From Mycolicibacterium sp. P9-22 (GTDB lineage: Bacteria > Actinomycetota > Actinomycetes > Mycobacteriales > Mycobacteriaceae), in assembly GCF_008329585.1 (NCBI RefSeq), contig NZ_NPKP01000002.1, forward strand, positions 744,001 to 808,000: 64,000 bases of DNA, read 5' to 3'. This document shows, piece by piece, positions 37,492 to 45,654 of this stretch. The notes beneath the pieces are model-generated. The model did not search any database. It was given only the letters and a program-made list of their open reading frames with translations, and had not been told where the DNA came from. The translations under genes were made by a program, and so were the position numbers. The stretch's first letter is position 1. The number at the start of each line of letters is the position of its first letter.

Positions 37492-37742
37492 ATTGGATAC
37501 CGGCTTTCACAGAAGGTGCCCACAGGGGCACAATCAGTCAATACGGCCCGCACAGTCCCGGGGGACCATCGAACCTCTCGGCGACCGGAGTCGCGGTCTG
37601 CAGCTCACCGGGTCGTGCTGGGAGCTACGTCGCATTCGAACTTGTGTTCGATACTACGCCGCTCCGGGGCGCTGCGCAACGGCATTCCGACAGGCTCAAC
37701 CCGATCGAAGGCTCTACTCTGCAGCATTTTTCACAAGAGCGA

Positions 37743-38009
37743 CTAACCGGTGCTGGACAGATCCATATCGGGCAGGCAGATGCGAGCGAGTTCGTCCAGG
37801 GGGATCCCCAGCACCGTGGCGAGCGCCGCGACGGTGGTGAATGCCGGCGTGGCGAGGCGTCCGGTTTCGATCTTGCGCAACGTCTCCGGTGAGATCGACG
37901 CCGCGTGCGCGACCTCTGCGGGTTTGCGGTCACCCCGGCATTCGCGCAGGAAGGCGCCCAGGCGCTGTCCGGCGGCACGCTGCTGCGGTGTCAGGGGTGA
38001 TCGGACCAT
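37743..38009 (-). CDS. XRE-family HTH regulator
   Basis: 88 residues from ATG 38009. The HTH is LGAFLRECRGDRKPAEVAHA followed by ASISPETLRKIETGRLATPA, and TTVAALATVLGIPLDELARI completes the lambda-repressor-like fold. It is nearly all HTH with a short acidic tail. It is divergent from an accessory methionine aminopeptidase gene, and the gap between them holds two identical-arm palindromes, which it likely binds. In-frame ATG 38027 would add six residues. Confidence 0.88.
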   Translation of the reverse strand: MVRSPLTPQQRAAGQRLGAFLRECRGDRKPAEVAHAASISPETLRKIETGRLATPAFTTVAALATVLGIPLDELARICLPDMDLSSTG

Positions 38010-38030
38010 GGCACAAGGATACGCCACCCT

Positions 38031-38044
38031 GGTATGAAAATACC
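38031..38044. promoter_or_regulatory. Operator 1 of the XRE/aminopeptidase pair
   Basis: GGTATGAAAATACC: perfect five-base arms GGTAT and ATACC separated by four bases. It is 21 bases from the XRE start. The same arms recur at 38062-38075. The two centres are 31 bases apart, about three helical turns, so both dimers would lie on the same face. Confidence 0.75.
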
Positions 38045-38061
38045 GAATCGTCCGCTAGTCT

Positions 38062-38075
38062 GGTATTTCTATACC
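38062..38075. promoter_or_regulatory. Operator 2 of the XRE/aminopeptidase pair
   Basis: GGTATTTCTATACC: the same perfect arms GGTAT and ATACC around a different four-base spacer. It lies 22 bases before the aminopeptidase ATG, overlapping the likely promoter of that gene. Confidence 0.75.
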
Positions 38076-38097
38076 GCTCACTGGACAAGGACGATCA

Positions 38098-38868
38098 ATG
38101 CTGGAATTGAAGACGCCCGACGAGGTCGAGGCGATGCGCACCACGGGTGCCTTCATCGCCGACCTACTGGAGGACCTGGCCTCCCGGGCCGCGGTGGGGG
38201 TCAACCTGCTCGACCTCGAATACCGCGCCCGCCGGTTGATCGAGGACCGCGGCGCGGTGTCATGCTATTGGGATTACGCGCCGTCCTTCGGCCGCGGACC
38301 GTTCCACAACGTCATTTGCTTGTCGGTGAATGACGCTGTGCTGCACGGCCTTCCACACGACTACGCGCTTCGTGACGGTGACCTGCTGACCATGGACATC
38401 GCCGTCTCGATCGATGGCTGGGTGGCCGACTCGGCGCGCAGCCTGATCGTCGGCACCCCGCGACCCGAGGACCAGCGGGTCATCGAGGCCACCGAGTGCG
38501 CACTGGAGGCGGCCATCGCGGCCGCGCTCCCGGGCGGACGTCTCGGCGATATCTCCGCGGCCATCGGTGCGGTCGCCGACGAATACGGCTACCCCGTCAA
38601 CACCGAATTCGGCGGCCACGGCCTGGGTCGCACGATGCATGAGGATCCGCATGTCTCCAACCGGGGACGCGCCGGACGTGGCCTGGTGCTGCGACCCGGA
38701 CTGACGCTCGCGCTGGAACCCTGGTTCGCGCAGACCACCAACAAGATCGTCTACGACCGCGACGGATGGACCCTCCGCTCAGCCGACGGGTCACGCACCG
38801 CCCACTCCGAACACACCATCGCCGTCACCGACGGGTCACCCCTCGTGTTGACCCGCCGGGCGGCGTGA
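38098..38868 (+). CDS. map: Type I methionine aminopeptidase (accessory copy)
   Basis: Removes the initiator methionine from nascent proteins. 256 residues. The metal ligands are all present: Asp 100 (TMDIAV), Asp 111 (VADSAR), His 174 (GGHGLG), Glu 207 (ALEPWF) and Glu 238 (HSEHT), with the substrate-site His 83 (VLHGLP). It lacks the N-terminal extension of longer mycobacterial enzymes. GGACAAGGACGATCA precedes the ATG. A housekeeping copy is expected elsewhere, and this one is paired with a repressor, which suggests conditional use. Confidence 0.93.
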   Translation: MLELKTPDEVEAMRTTGAFIADLLEDLASRAAVGVNLLDLEYRARRLIEDRGAVSCYWDYAPSFGRGPFHNVICLSVNDAVLHGLPHDYALRDGDLLTMDIAVSIDGWVADSARSLIVGTPRPEDQRVIEATECALEAAIAAALPGGRLGDISAAIGAVADEYGYPVNTEFGGHGLGRTMHEDPHVSNRGRAGRGLVLRPGLTLALEPWFAQTTNKIVYDRDGWTLRSADGSRTAHSEHTIAVTDGSPLVLTRRAA

Positions 38869-38871
38869 TGG

Positions 38872-39144
38872 CTACAGGTGCGGGGCCTCCTTGATCTTCG
38901 ACTCCGGAGTACCCGCCGTCTGACACCACGTCTGCACGGCCAACCGTGTCCCGGTGACCTCCAATTGCGCTGCGTCGGTGCCCTTTTCGTCCTTGAGCAT
39001 CTTGGCAACCGCTTCGTTCTGCGTCTTCTCGTCCTGGCCGATGAAGTCCTCGCACTTGGTGTCGCCACCGGTGACCGACGGCGAGCACCCGACCAGCACG
39101 GCCCCGACGGCCATTCCCGCTAGCAACACACTTGCCGAACGCTT
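38872..39144 (-). CDS. Small lipoprotein resembling acid-stress chaperone HdeA
   Basis: 90 residues from GTG 39144 (GGAGAG ribosome site). The signal peptide ends in LVGC (Cys 21), so it is a lipoprotein. The body, TKCEDFIGQDEKTQNEAVAK through LAVQTWCQ, has two cysteines spaced like those of HdeA/HdeB and the same CEDF start. The relation is by eye and weak. It would act on the outer face of the membrane. It is convergent with the aminopeptidase gene, three bases away. Confidence 0.7.
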   Translation of the reverse strand, partial: KRSASVLLAGMAVGAVLVGCSPSVTGGDTKCEDFIGQDEKTQNEAVAKMLKDEKGTDAAQLEVTGTRLAVQTWCQTAGTPESKIKEAPHL

Positions 39145-39261
39145 CACTGTGCTCTCCAACCTCGTGCGTCCCGTACGCATCGTCGCAACGTTTGTACCCG
39201 ACGGGCGACCTGTCGAAACCTGCCGGTGGTCACCGTCACCGTCGCGCCTAAAGTCTCATGC

Positions 39262-40173
39262 GTGACCGCGAACCCGTTCGATCCGTCCCTCTGGCAGCCC
39301 GTCGCCGGCTTCGAGCTGACCGACATCACCTACCACCGGCACGTCGTCGACGGAGTGCGCAAGCCCACCGTCCGGATCGCCTTCGACCGGCCCGAGGTGC
39401 GCAACGCATTCCGGCCGCACACCGTCGACGAGCTCTACCGGGTGCTCGACCATGCCCGAATGTCCCCCGACGTCGGCGTCATCCTGCTGACCGGCAACGG
39501 CCCGTCGGAAAAGGACGGCGGCTGGGCGTTCTGCTCCGGCGGTGACCAGCGCATCCGTGGCCGCACCGGTTACCAGTACGCCGAGGGTGAGACCGCTGAG
39601 ACCGTGGACCCGGCGCGTGCCGGGCGGCTGCACATCCTGGAGGTGCAGCGCCTCATCCGGTTCATGCCCAAGGTGGTCATCTGCCTGGTCAACGGGTGGG
39701 CGGCCGGCGGCGGGCACAGCCTGCACGTGACCTGCGACCTGACTTTGGCCAGCCGCGAGCACGCCCGCTTCAAGCAGACCGACGCCGATGTCGGCAGTTT
39801 CGACGGCGGGTTCGGCAGCGCCTACCTGGCGCGGCAGACCGGGCAGAAGTTTGCCCGCGAGATCTTCTTCCTCGGCCGGCCCTACGACGCGCAGACCATG
39901 TATCAGATGGGGGCGGTCAACGCCGTCGTCGACCACGCCGACCTGGAGACCGAGGGTCTGCAGTGGGCTACCGAGATCAACGGCAAGTCCCCGCAGGCCA
40001 TCCGGATGCTCAAATTCGGCTTCAACCTGATCGATGACGGGCTGGTCGGCCAACAGGTATTCGCCGGTGAGGCAACGCGTTTGGCCTACATGACCGATGA
40101 AGCCGTGGAGGGCCGCGACGCGTTCCTGGAGAAGCGGGACCCGGACTGGAGCGATTTCCCCCGCTACTTCTGA
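39262..40173 (+). CDS. menB: 1,4-Dihydroxy-2-naphthoyl-CoA synthase
   Basis: Crotonase-family enzyme that closes the second ring from o-succinylbenzoyl-CoA. 303 residues from GTG 39262, with FCSGGDQRIRGRTGYQYAEG, VNGWAAGGGHSLHVTCDL and TDADVGSFDGGFGSAYLAR, all diagnostic of MenB and close to my memory of Rv0548c. A second in-frame GTG at 39226 would add 12 residues. It overlaps the convergent TetR gene by ten bases. In the genome it heads the block Rv0547c, Rv0546c, which is interrupted here. Confidence 0.96.
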   Translation: MTANPFDPSLWQPVAGFELTDITYHRHVVDGVRKPTVRIAFDRPEVRNAFRPHTVDELYRVLDHARMSPDVGVILLTGNGPSEKDGGWAFCSGGDQRIRGRTGYQYAEGETAETVDPARAGRLHILEVQRLIRFMPKVVICLVNGWAAGGGHSLHVTCDLTLASREHARFKQTDADVGSFDGGFGSAYLARQTGQKFAREIFFLGRPYDAQTMYQMGAVNAVVDHADLETEGLQWATEINGKSPQAIRMLKFGFNLIDDGLVGQQVFAGEATRLAYMTDEAVEGRDAFLEKRDPDWSDFPRYF

Positions 40174-40772
40174 GCCTCGTCCACCAGCGCGGCGGCAATC
40201 GCCGCGGCCTGCGCCGCCGCTCGTCCGACCTCCGGATAGCGGTTGGCGTACATGCCCGCCAGATACAGCGCGGCATATCCGTGCGCGGCCGCGAGCACGC
40301 GCTCGAGCAGGGTCAGCGCAGCCTTGACGTCGCCGCCGGTCGCGGCGAGAGCCGGGGCGAGGAAGGTGTCGCTGAGCGCTCGGGTCGCTGCGTTCTTTTC
40401 GGCGTCCTCAACCTGGCCGAGCTCCTGCCCGAACAGCACATCCCAGCCGAGGCGCCTGCGCACCACGAACCGCACATAGCTGTCCGCCGTACTGGCCACC
40501 GCGTCCCGCGCCGGGGCGCCCTGCGGCGGTAAGGCCGCGCAGACCTGCTCATCGAACTCTCGTGCCGCCTCGGTGGCCACCGCCGTCAGCAGCGCCAACC
40601 GGCTGGGAAAGTGCCGGTAGGGTGCGCCGGCGCTGACACCGGTGCGCTTGGCCGCCTCGGCCACCGATAACGCATCGGCGCCCTTCTCCGCCACGATGTC
40701 CATCGCCGCCGCGATCAGGGCGGCCCGCAGGTTGCCGTGGTGATAGGCGGTGCGCGCCTCGCGTCCGGTCAC
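40164..40772 (-). CDS. TetR-family regulator
   Basis: 202 residues. The HTH is LSVAEAAKRTGVSAGAPYRH followed by FPSRLALLTAV; the C-terminal TetR_C-like domain includes AFGQ-type helices such as LGWDVLFGQELGQVEDAE. It is divergent from a short-chain dehydrogenase gene, and a 17-base palindrome lies in the gap, so the pair is a classic repressor/target unit. This unit lies between menB and the Rv0547c homologue, where M. tuberculosis has none by my recollection. Confidence 0.9.
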   Translation of the reverse strand: MTGREARTAYHHGNLRAALIAAAMDIVAEKGADALSVAEAAKRTGVSAGAPYRHFPSRLALLTAVATEAAREFDEQVCAALPPQGAPARDAVASTADSYVRFVVRRRLGWDVLFGQELGQVEDAEKNAATRALSDTFLAPALAATGGDVKAALTLLERVLAAAHGYAALYLAGMYANRYPEVGRAAAQAAAIAAALVDEAQK

Positions 40773-40817
40773 CGTCCAGTCTTAGCACCGTCGGAGTTGA
40801 CGGTATGTGAGAACCTG

Positions 40818-40834
40818 CTTACTTTAAATGTAAG
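40818..40834. promoter_or_regulatory. Probable TetR operator
   Basis: CTTACTTTAAATGTAAG is a 17-base inverted repeat with perfect five-base arms CTTAC/GTAAG and one further mismatch in eight. It sits in the 84-base gap between the TetR gene and the SDR gene. Confidence 0.65.
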
Positions 40835-40856
40835 AGCCCACTCACATAGGAGCACC

Positions 40857-41690
40857 ATGGCCACCTGGTTCATCACCGGAGCATCGCGCGGACTCGGCGC
40901 CGCACTGGCCCGGCACGCACTGTCACAAGGCGACAACGTCGTCGGCACCGCACGTGACAGCCGTTCCGTCGCAGCCGAATTCGGCGTCCACGACCGACTC
41001 CTGCCCGTCACCCTGGATGTCACCGACGCCGAAGCCGCGCGCTCCGCAGTCGCGGCCGCCGCCGAGAGGTTCGGCGGTATCGACACCGTGGTCAACAACG
41101 CCGGCCGGGCTCTTCTCGGCGCGCTCGAAGAGATGTCCGACGCGCAGATCCGCGATCAGATCGACCTCAATCTGTTCGGTGTCATCAATGTCATTCGCGC
41201 TGTTCTGCCGACCCTGCGCGAGCAACGCCGCGGCACCATCGTCAACGTCAGCTCCGCGGCGGGAATCGTCGGATTTCCCGGGTCGAGCATGTACAACTCG
41301 TCCAAATTCGCCGTCGAAGGTCTGACCGAAGGGTTGCGAGTGGACCTGCAACCGCTGGGGATTCGAGTCCTGGCAATTCAGCCCGGGATGTTCCGGACCG
41401 GATTTCTCGCACCCTCGGCGCTCTGGCGTGCCGAACAGGCCGGAGCCATCGCGGATTACCACGGCACCCCGGCACACCATCAGCTCGCCGAACTCGATGG
41501 CATCGACGGGGCGCAGCAGGGCGACCCCGCCAAGCTTGCGGCCCTGGTCTACGAGGTGGCCAACAGCCAGACCACACCGGCTCGGCTACCGATCGGACCG
41601 GATGCGGTGGAGCTCTACACACACCGCACCGCGCGCGACGCCGCCGAACTCGACCCGTGGCGTGCCCGGGCGCTGTCAACGTCGTTCTGA
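40857..41690 (+). CDS. Short-chain dehydrogenase/reductase (TetR target)
   Basis: 277-residue classical SDR: TGASRGLG cofactor motif, NNAGRALLGALEEM, catalytic Ser in VSSAAG and YNSSK in SSMYNSSKFAVEGL. AGGAGCACC precedes the ATG at 40857. It resembles the SDR at 9.4 kb in its layout (longer C-terminal tail). It probably reduces or oxidises a small lipophilic substrate, which the neighbouring TetR protein may sense. Confidence 0.9.
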   Translation: MATWFITGASRGLGAALARHALSQGDNVVGTARDSRSVAAEFGVHDRLLPVTLDVTDAEAARSAVAAAAERFGGIDTVVNNAGRALLGALEEMSDAQIRDQIDLNLFGVINVIRAVLPTLREQRRGTIVNVSSAAGIVGFPGSSMYNSSKFAVEGLTEGLRVDLQPLGIRVLAIQPGMFRTGFLAPSALWRAEQAGAIADYHGTPAHHQLAELDGIDGAQQGDPAKLAALVYEVANSQTTPARLPIGPDAVELYTHRTARDAAELDPWRARALSTSF

Positions 41691-41713
41691 GCTGCGACTT
41701 ACACTCGGGCGCC

Positions 41714-42583
41714 ATGAGCAAGAACCCGCTGCGCCGGCTGTCCGACGCCGTGCTGCTGACCAGCATGCGCCCACCGCTGACCGAATACCTGGGCCGCGGC
41801 CCTCAGGTCGAGCTGCGCGGTAAGCGCGTCCTGATCACCGGGGCGTCCTCCGGTATCGGCGAAGCCTCGGCGGTGAAGCTGGCCAAGCTGGGCGCCAGCG
41901 TCATCGTGGTGGCCCGCCGGGAGGATCTGCTCGGCGCGGTGGCCGACCGGATCAGGGACAACGGCGGTATCGCCGAGGCCATCACCGCCGACCTGTCCGA
42001 TCTGGACGCTGTCGACGCGCTGGCCGCCCGCGTTCTGGAAAGTCATGGCGGCGTGGACATCCTGGTCAACAATGCCGGCCGCTCGATCCGGCGCCCGCTG
42101 ATCGAATCACTGGAACGCTGGCACGACATCGAACGCACCATGGCGCTGAACTACTACGCGCCGCTGCGCCTGATGCGCGCCCTGGTGCCGGGCATGATCT
42201 CCCGCGGCGACGGGCACGTGATCAACGTGTCCACCTGGGGTGTGATGAACGAATCCTCCCCGCTGTTCGGCGCCTACCAGGCATCCAAGGCCGCGTTGAC
42301 CGCGGCCAGCCGCGTGGCCGAGACCGAATGGTCGGGCAAGGGCGTGCATTCCACCACGCTGTACTACCCGCTGGTGAAGACGCCGATGATCGAGCCGACC
42401 AAGGAATTCGTCGCGATGCCGGGCCTGTCCGCCGAGGAAGCCGCCGACTGGATGGTGACCGCGGCCCGCACCCGCCCGGTGCGTATCGCGCCGCGGATGG
42501 CGGTCACCGCCAAGGCGCTGGACAGTGTGGCCCCCGGGCTGCTGGGCGTGATCATGAAACGCGGCGTCGTGGAGCCCTCCTAA
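41714..42583 (+). CDS. Short-chain dehydrogenase, Rv0547c-like
   Basis: 289 residues; an N-terminal extension of about 35 residues precedes the Rossmann motif VLITGASSGIGEASA; NNAGRSIRRP, VSTWG and YQASKAAL are the other SDR motifs. The order menB, SDR, VOC in M. tuberculosis identifies it as the Rv0547c homologue. The ATG at 41714 gives MSKNPLRRLSD. In this genome the next core gene (VOC) is 11 kb away, as a block has been inserted. Confidence 0.9.
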   Translation: MSKNPLRRLSDAVLLTSMRPPLTEYLGRGPQVELRGKRVLITGASSGIGEASAVKLAKLGASVIVVARREDLLGAVADRIRDNGGIAEAITADLSDLDAVDALAARVLESHGGVDILVNNAGRSIRRPLIESLERWHDIERTMALNYYAPLRLMRALVPGMISRGDGHVINVSTWGVMNESSPLFGAYQASKAALTAASRVAETEWSGKGVHSTTLYYPLVKTPMIEPTKEFVAMPGLSAEEAADWMVTAARTRPVRIAPRMAVTAKALDSVAPGLLGVIMKRGVVEPS

Positions 42584-42605
42584 ATTTCACATACCATCGG
42601 CACTC

Positions 42606-44693
42606 ATGCTGACCCTGGACTGGATCCGGCAGCGGGACCCCGAGTACGACGCGCTGCGCCGCGCCGTCCGGGCAGCAATCGTCCTGCCCATCGCGGCGGG
42701 AACCAGCTTCCTGCTCGCCGGCGGCACCCAGGCGCCGATGTTCGCCATCTTCGGTTCGGTGGCTCTGCTGATCATCGCCGACTTCCCCGGCAACCGGTCG
42801 GCCCGCGCCCTGGCGTATGCCGGGCTGGGGTTCAACGGCGCGGTGTTGATCAGCGTCGGCACCCTGGTCGCCCCGTACCCGTGGCTCAGTGTCGGGTTGA
42901 TGTTCGTGCTCGGAGTGACGGTGATGTTCGCCGGGGTGCTCAGCGAGACCGTCGCGGCCGGGCAGCGCGCCACGCTGCTGACCTTCGTGCTGCCGGCGTG
43001 CACGCCGCCCGGCCCGATCGTCGAACGCCTGTCGGGCTGGCTGATCGCACTGGCGGTGTGCGTACCCGCGGCACTGTTCCTGCTTCCGCCGCGGCATCAC
43101 GACGACCTGCGTAGGCATGCGGCCAGCGTGTGCCGCGCGCTCACCGATTGCCTGGAGGGCGTCGCGTCGACCAAGGACGTGACGCGGGCGATGAATGCGC
43201 TGTGGGCCAACTTCGTCAACGCCGATTTCCGTCCGGTCGCCCTGACCGCAGGCAGCCGGGCCCTGGTCCGCGTCGTCGACGATCTCGGATGGCTGTCCGA
43301 CCGGATCACCGACCGCACCGGCGCCGCGCTCGGCGATATGAAACCACCCATCGTCGCCGTGCTGCGCGACTGCGCGGCGGTGCTCACCATTTCCGAACCG
43401 CGGCTGCGCGCCACCCGCGGCGCCGAGCTCAACACCGCGCTGACCGACCTGCGCGCGATCGCGCAGGGCCGCTACCGGGAGGACATCGAGCAGATCCTCG
43501 CCGTGCCCGATGATGCCACCGCCGTCGAAGTCGGCCGAATCCTGTTGGGACGCCGCACCTTCTCGGCCACCGTGGGGGTCACCGGCCGCATCATCCGCAA
43601 TGCCGCCCTGGCCGACGCCCGGCCGGTGTGGGCCCGAGTGCTCGGGCGCAGGCTCCCCGAAACCGGCACCGCGGACTGGGTTATGCCCGAAACCACAGCC
43701 GTCGCGGCCATCACCAAGGGCTTCCTGGCCACCCGGGCACTGGTGCTGCGCAACAGCCTGCGCACCGGGCTCGGCCTGGCGCTCGCCGTCGCGGTCACCC
43801 ACGTCTTCCCGGTGGAACACGGGTTCTGGGTCGTCCTCGGCGCCCTGTCGGTGTTGCGCAGCAGTGCGCTCACCACCGGGACCCGGGTGCTGCGCGCGGT
43901 CGCCGGCACCGCACTCGGTTTCGGGCTGGGTGTCGCCGTGATCGAGCTGGTCGGCGTCGACCCGGTGGTCATGTGGCTGCTGTTGCCGGTGGTCGCCTTC
44001 GGTTCGGCGTTCGTGCCCGAGGTGGCATCGTTCATCGCCGGGCAGGCGGCCTTCACGATGATGGTGCTGATCATCTTCAACCTCATCCAGCCGTCGGGGT
44101 GGGCGGTCGGGCTCATCCGCGTCGAGGACGTCGTGGTCGGTGCGCTCGTCGGCGTCGCGGTCTCGGTGTTGCTGTGGCCCCGGGGCGCGTCGGCGCCGAC
44201 GGCCAGGGCGGTGGACAACGCTCACGCGGCGGGCGTGGCGTTGTTGCGGGCCGCGGTGCGCCGCGTCATCCACGGTTCCTCCGAGGCCACCGACAACCGG
44301 GTGTTCACGCTCAGCCGCAGCGCGCTGGAAGCCAGCCGAAGCCTCGATGATGCAGTACGGCAATATCTTTCGGAGAACGGCGGCCACAACGACGTCCGGG
44401 CACCCATCGTCCGGGCCGCCAACCGGGCGGTGCGACTGCGGGCCGCGGCCGAGCTGGTGGCCGACGTGGTGCCACCCCCGCTGGGGGTGTACCCGCGGGC
44501 GCGCGAACTGCTGGAACAGCACACCGAAGTGGTGTGCGCCCGGCACAAGTCGGGACCGCCCATCAGTGACGATTTCGTGCTGGCACTGCGCGCCGAGGCC
44601 GGCGACAACCCATTGGCGGTGTCCGCGGCGCTGCCCCTGCTCACCGTCGCCGCGCACCTCGGTGAACTCGAACTGCTCTATCCGCGCGGCTGA
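42606..44693 (+). CDS. FUSC-family membrane protein
   Basis: 695 residues with two hydrophobic clusters of several helices each (about 30-160 and 390-520), each followed by a soluble helical domain. This is the FUSC/YccS/aromatic-acid-exporter arrangement; LALAVAVTHVFPVEHGFWVV is the FUSC_2-type segment. It could export organic acids or affect envelope integrity; the substrate is unknown. It starts 22 bases after the Rv0547c-like gene and ends at a large inverted repeat. Confidence 0.85.
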   Translation: MLTLDWIRQRDPEYDALRRAVRAAIVLPIAAGTSFLLAGGTQAPMFAIFGSVALLIIADFPGNRSARALAYAGLGFNGAVLISVGTLVAPYPWLSVGLMFVLGVTVMFAGVLSETVAAGQRATLLTFVLPACTPPGPIVERLSGWLIALAVCVPAALFLLPPRHHDDLRRHAASVCRALTDCLEGVASTKDVTRAMNALWANFVNADFRPVALTAGSRALVRVVDDLGWLSDRITDRTGAALGDMKPPIVAVLRDCAAVLTISEPRLRATRGAELNTALTDLRAIAQGRYREDIEQILAVPDDATAVEVGRILLGRRTFSATVGVTGRIIRNAALADARPVWARVLGRRLPETGTADWVMPETTAVAAITKGFLATRALVLRNSLRTGLGLALAVAVTHVFPVEHGFWVVLGALSVLRSSALTTGTRVLRAVAGTALGFGLGVAVIELVGVDPVVMWLLLPVVAFGSAFVPEVASFIAGQAAFTMMVLIIFNLIQPSGWAVGLIRVEDVVVGALVGVAVSVLLWPRGASAPTARAVDNAHAAGVALLRAAVRRVIHGSSEATDNRVFTLSRSALEASRSLDDAVRQYLSENGGHNDVRAPIVRAANRAVRLRAAAELVADVVPPPLGVYPRARELLEQHTEVVCARHKSGPPISDDFVLALRAEAGDNPLAVSAALPLLTVAAHLGELELLYPRG

Positions 44694-44694
44694 G

Positions 44695-44762
44695 TCCGGC
44701 GAGCGTGCGCAAACTTCGCGCCGCGGCGGCGTGTTGGCCCGCAGACACGCACGCTCGCCGGA
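44695..44762. terminator. Perfect 15-base inverted repeat with a 38-base loop
   Basis: TCCGGCGAGCGTGCG (44695-44709) and its exact complement CGCACGCTCGCCGGA (44748-44762) flank 38 bases between the convergent FUSC and deacetylase genes, starting one base after the FUSC stop. It is a bidirectional terminator or an intergenic repeat element; the arm resembles repeats I have seen often in mycobacterial intergenic DNA. Confidence 0.7.
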
Positions 44763-44784
44763 GATGAGTCAGGGGCGGGTGGAG

Positions 44785-45654
44785 TCAGGGGCGGGTGATG
44801 GTGCGGGGCGGCAACCCCAGCGCGCGCACATGTTCGGCGATCGTTCCCAGGCTGGTGGTCCACACATCGGTGTGCTCGACGACATGGCGCATCAGGTCAC
44901 CGAGTTCGGCTGCACGGGACGCCCGCCCGCTCTGGAACGGATGATTGGTCAGCACCCAGCAGGCGCCCACATCGCGCAGCGCGTCGAACTCCAGCTGCCA
45001 CAGTTCGCGCGCCTTGCGTGGGCTCTCGATCACCCCGTTGTGGATATCGGGCAGATAGCAGTACTGCTCCCAGTCGTCGAGCGCCCACTGGATCGGGATC
45101 TCCACCAACGATTGCGACCCGACGGCAAGCTCATACGGGGTATCGGCGTCCATCAGGCTGGAGTCGTAGAGGAAACCCCGCTCGACGAGCAACCCCGGTG
45201 TGCGCCAAGACAGATCCCACATCGGCGCGCGATAACCGGCCGGACGCACCCCGGCCACCTCGGCCAGCGCCTCCAGGCCGCGGTCGAGGGCCTCGATCTC
45301 CTCCTCGAGGGTCAGTGCGGTGGGCTGCTCGTGCAGATAGCCGTGGTGGGCGATCTCATGGCCGGCCGCCACGATGGAGCGCACCGCCGCGGGATAGCGG
45401 TGTGCGGTGTGCCCGGGAACGAAGAACGTGGACCGAATCTGGTGGCGGTCGAGCAGATCCAGGATGCGCGGAATGCCCACCAGCGGCCCGTAGGCCTGAT
45501 GGCTCATCACACTCATCCGGGCGCCGGCCGCCTCATTGCCCCACAGCACCGCCGACTCGGCATCCACATCGAAGGTGAACGACGCAGCCGCGACTTTGCC
45601 TTCGGGCCAGGAGAATCCCCCGTCGCTTCGCTCGCCCCGGCGAAACTCAGACAT
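44785..45654 (-). CDS. Polysaccharide deacetylase (NodB)-family hydrolase
   Basis: 289 residues. The NodB domain has the Asp pair SFTFDVDAES, the zinc-type histidines HHGYLHE, and RAPMWDLSW. This subgroup includes PuuE-type allantoinases and other amidases that act on small molecules rather than glycans, fitting the catabolic cluster. No signal peptide is present, so it is cytosolic. Residues 5-14 (RRGERSDGGF) are coded by a repeat-like sequence (see 45618). Its ATG overlaps the end of the ureohydrolase gene by eight bases. Confidence 0.82.
   Translation of the reverse strand: MSEFRRGERSDGGFSWPEGKVAAASFTFDVDAESAVLWGNEAAGARMSVMSHQAYGPLVGIPRILDLLDRHQIRSTFFVPGHTAHRYPAAVRSIVAAGHEIAHHGYLHEQPTALTLEEEIEALDRGLEALAEVAGVRPAGYRAPMWDLSWRTPGLLVERGFLYDSSLMDADTPYELAVGSQSLVEIPIQWALDDWEQYCYLPDIHNGVIESPRKARELWQLEFDALRDVGACWVLTNHPFQSGRASRAAELGDLMRHVVEHTDVWTTSLGTIAEHVRALGLPPRTITRP
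45618..45637. repeat. Repeat-like 20-mer inside the deacetylase N-terminus
   Basis: CCCGTCGCTTCGCTCGCCCC here and CCCGTCGCTGCGCTCGCCCC at 54480-54499 differ at one base. The first copy encodes part of the deacetylase N-terminus; the second lies just after a stop codon. A related run ends at 3741. They look like fragments of one interspersed element. Confidence 0.6.

Noticed and set aside
37492..37742. Possible gene or RNA in the gap between the HNH and XRE genes
   Set aside because: No frame with a ribosome site or domain and no strong hairpin were seen; left as gene-free.
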